This document shows positions 63,394-64,000 of a stretch of DNA of 64,000 nucleotides, in pieces; the stretch's first letter is position 1, and the number at the start of each line of letters is the position of its first letter. The position numbers and the translations under genes were made by a program. The notes beneath the pieces were generated by a model. That model searched no databases. It saw only the letters and a program-made list of their open reading frames with translations, and was not told the DNA's origin. The DNA is from CAUZIB01 sp963663925 (GTDB taxonomy: Bacteria > Acidobacteriota > Vicinamibacteria > Vicinamibacterales > UBA8438): contig OZ250139.1 in assembly GCA_965237405.1 (NCBI GenBank), positions 2,232,001 through 2,296,000 on the forward strand, read 5' to 3'.

Positions 63394-63680
63394 ATGCGGA
63401 TCGGCTACGCCAGCGTCTCGAAGGCGGACGGCTCCCAGTCGCTGGACCTGCAGCGCGACGCGTTACGGACGGGCGATGTGCTCGTCGTCTGGAAGCTCGA
63501 CCGCCTCGGCCGCACCCTCGCCCACCTGGTCACCACCGTGCAGGACCTGTCGGCCCGCGGCGTGGGCCTGCGCGTGCTCACCGGGCAAGGCGCGCAGATC
63601 GCACCACCACCGCCGGCCGCCTCGTGTTCGGCATCTTCGCGGCGCTGGGGGGAGTGAACGATGAACCGGACGCAACCGTG
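63394..63680 (+). pseudogene. Serine recombinase fragment with internal deletion
   Basis: MRIGYASVSKADGSQSLDLQ, RDALR is joined directly to TGDVLVVWKLDRLGRTLAHL, dropping about 35 residues (the VYHDVASGA region present at 60953). A frameshift after GQGAQI moves the rest (AGRLVFGIFAALG) to another frame. Not functional. Confidence 0.82.
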
Positions 63681-63708
63681 ACGTCTACTCATCGAAGCCC
63701 CGCCGCGG

Positions 63709-63906
63709 TCAAGGGACTAGGTGCGCCGTGTTCCACTCCCTCGCCCGGCGCTGCGCCGGGCTCAGGTCTGCAGGCGTCATACGCGCGGCGAGGTCATCGC
63801 GTCCTGTCACAGTCCGCTCGCGCTGCTCGCCGGTTAACCGGGAGGCGGCGAGGTTCAACCACATGTGAGCTTCGACGTTGTCTTGCGGCACACCGCGACC
63901 CTCGGC
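63709..63906 (-). pseudogene. Sel1-repeat protein C-terminal fragment
   Basis: The minus strand reads GRGVPQDNVEAHMWLNLAAS, then ARMTPADLSPAQRRAREW, the end of a Sel1-like repeat protein. A stop lies about 10 codons upstream in the same frame, so only the last repeat remains. Confidence 0.7.
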
Positions 63907-64000
63907 GCGTCACGCTACGGGAAAACCCCCACGCGGCGCGCTGAGCGGCCCCAGGGCGCGCTTTGTCGGCGGACGGGCTGTGAAGAGAGTATGCCCGGCC

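Overview
The window is a high-GC bacterial accessory region: a defence and conjugation island heavily broken up by insertion sequences. No ribosomal or core marker gene is present, so the host can only be guessed. A decayed MacB-like permease of the duplicated-orphan-permease type (33283-34010), common in Acidobacteriota and also found in Gemmatimonadota, together with CARDB debris, outer-membrane barrels and an NhaP antiporter, suggests a Gram-negative soil bacterium, perhaps Acidobacteriota. This is an inference.

Layout. 1-4604: the end of a DNA methylase gene, then a tightly spaced pair encoding a protein kinase-ATPase fusion and a protein with CARF-like motifs. This is the best candidate here for an undescribed defence system. 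4608-11000: insertion sequences, a vapBC pair, an integrase fragment and a Rad50/TrlF-like ATPase beheaded by an IS6 element. 11371-12460: a two-gene regulator operon and a tRNA-Arg. 12630-18854: a pile-up of IS5, integrase-core, IS110, IS3 and IS6 elements and fragments around a DUF2158 gene. 19226-25902: a 908-residue coiled-coil protein, another transposase and an intact hugZ-nhaP operon, the most chromosome-like part. 26347-30930: a group II intron apparently inserted into an older copy of itself, a second IS5 copy and a second integrase fragment. 31243-38098: DUF4238 and HNH genes, an Abi-alpha protein, a third integrase relic and an AbrB/RelE toxin-antitoxin pair.

38123-42896 is one Mrr_N-GmrSD-HNH-HEPN restriction gene cut by an IS3-family element; removing the element restores the frame. 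43622-45549 is an operon of a pentapeptide-repeat channel-like protein (frameshifted), a minimal nucleotidyltransferase and a small helical protein. 45634-49143 holds an IS3 and an IS1380 element. 49672-53465 is a type IIG restriction-modification gene with one frameshift. 54218-57430 is the decayed start of a conjugative module (AlpA, ArdC, a Replic_Relax-like relic, truncated trbC). 58131-63906 holds serine-recombinase debris, a small cargo gene between direct repeats, a septum-formation-domain protein, an HNH protein and two outer-membrane barrel genes separated by three copies of a 24-bp dyad that looks like a recombinase site.

Together the genes point to repeated capture of anti-phage modules (methylase/kinase-ATPase, GmrSD, type IIG, Abi-alpha, nucleotidyltransferase/channel, toxin-antitoxins) beside integrases, tRNA ends and a conjugation remnant, followed by insertion-sequence expansion and decay. 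Many genes are truncated or frameshifted, so intact and broken systems are labelled separately.
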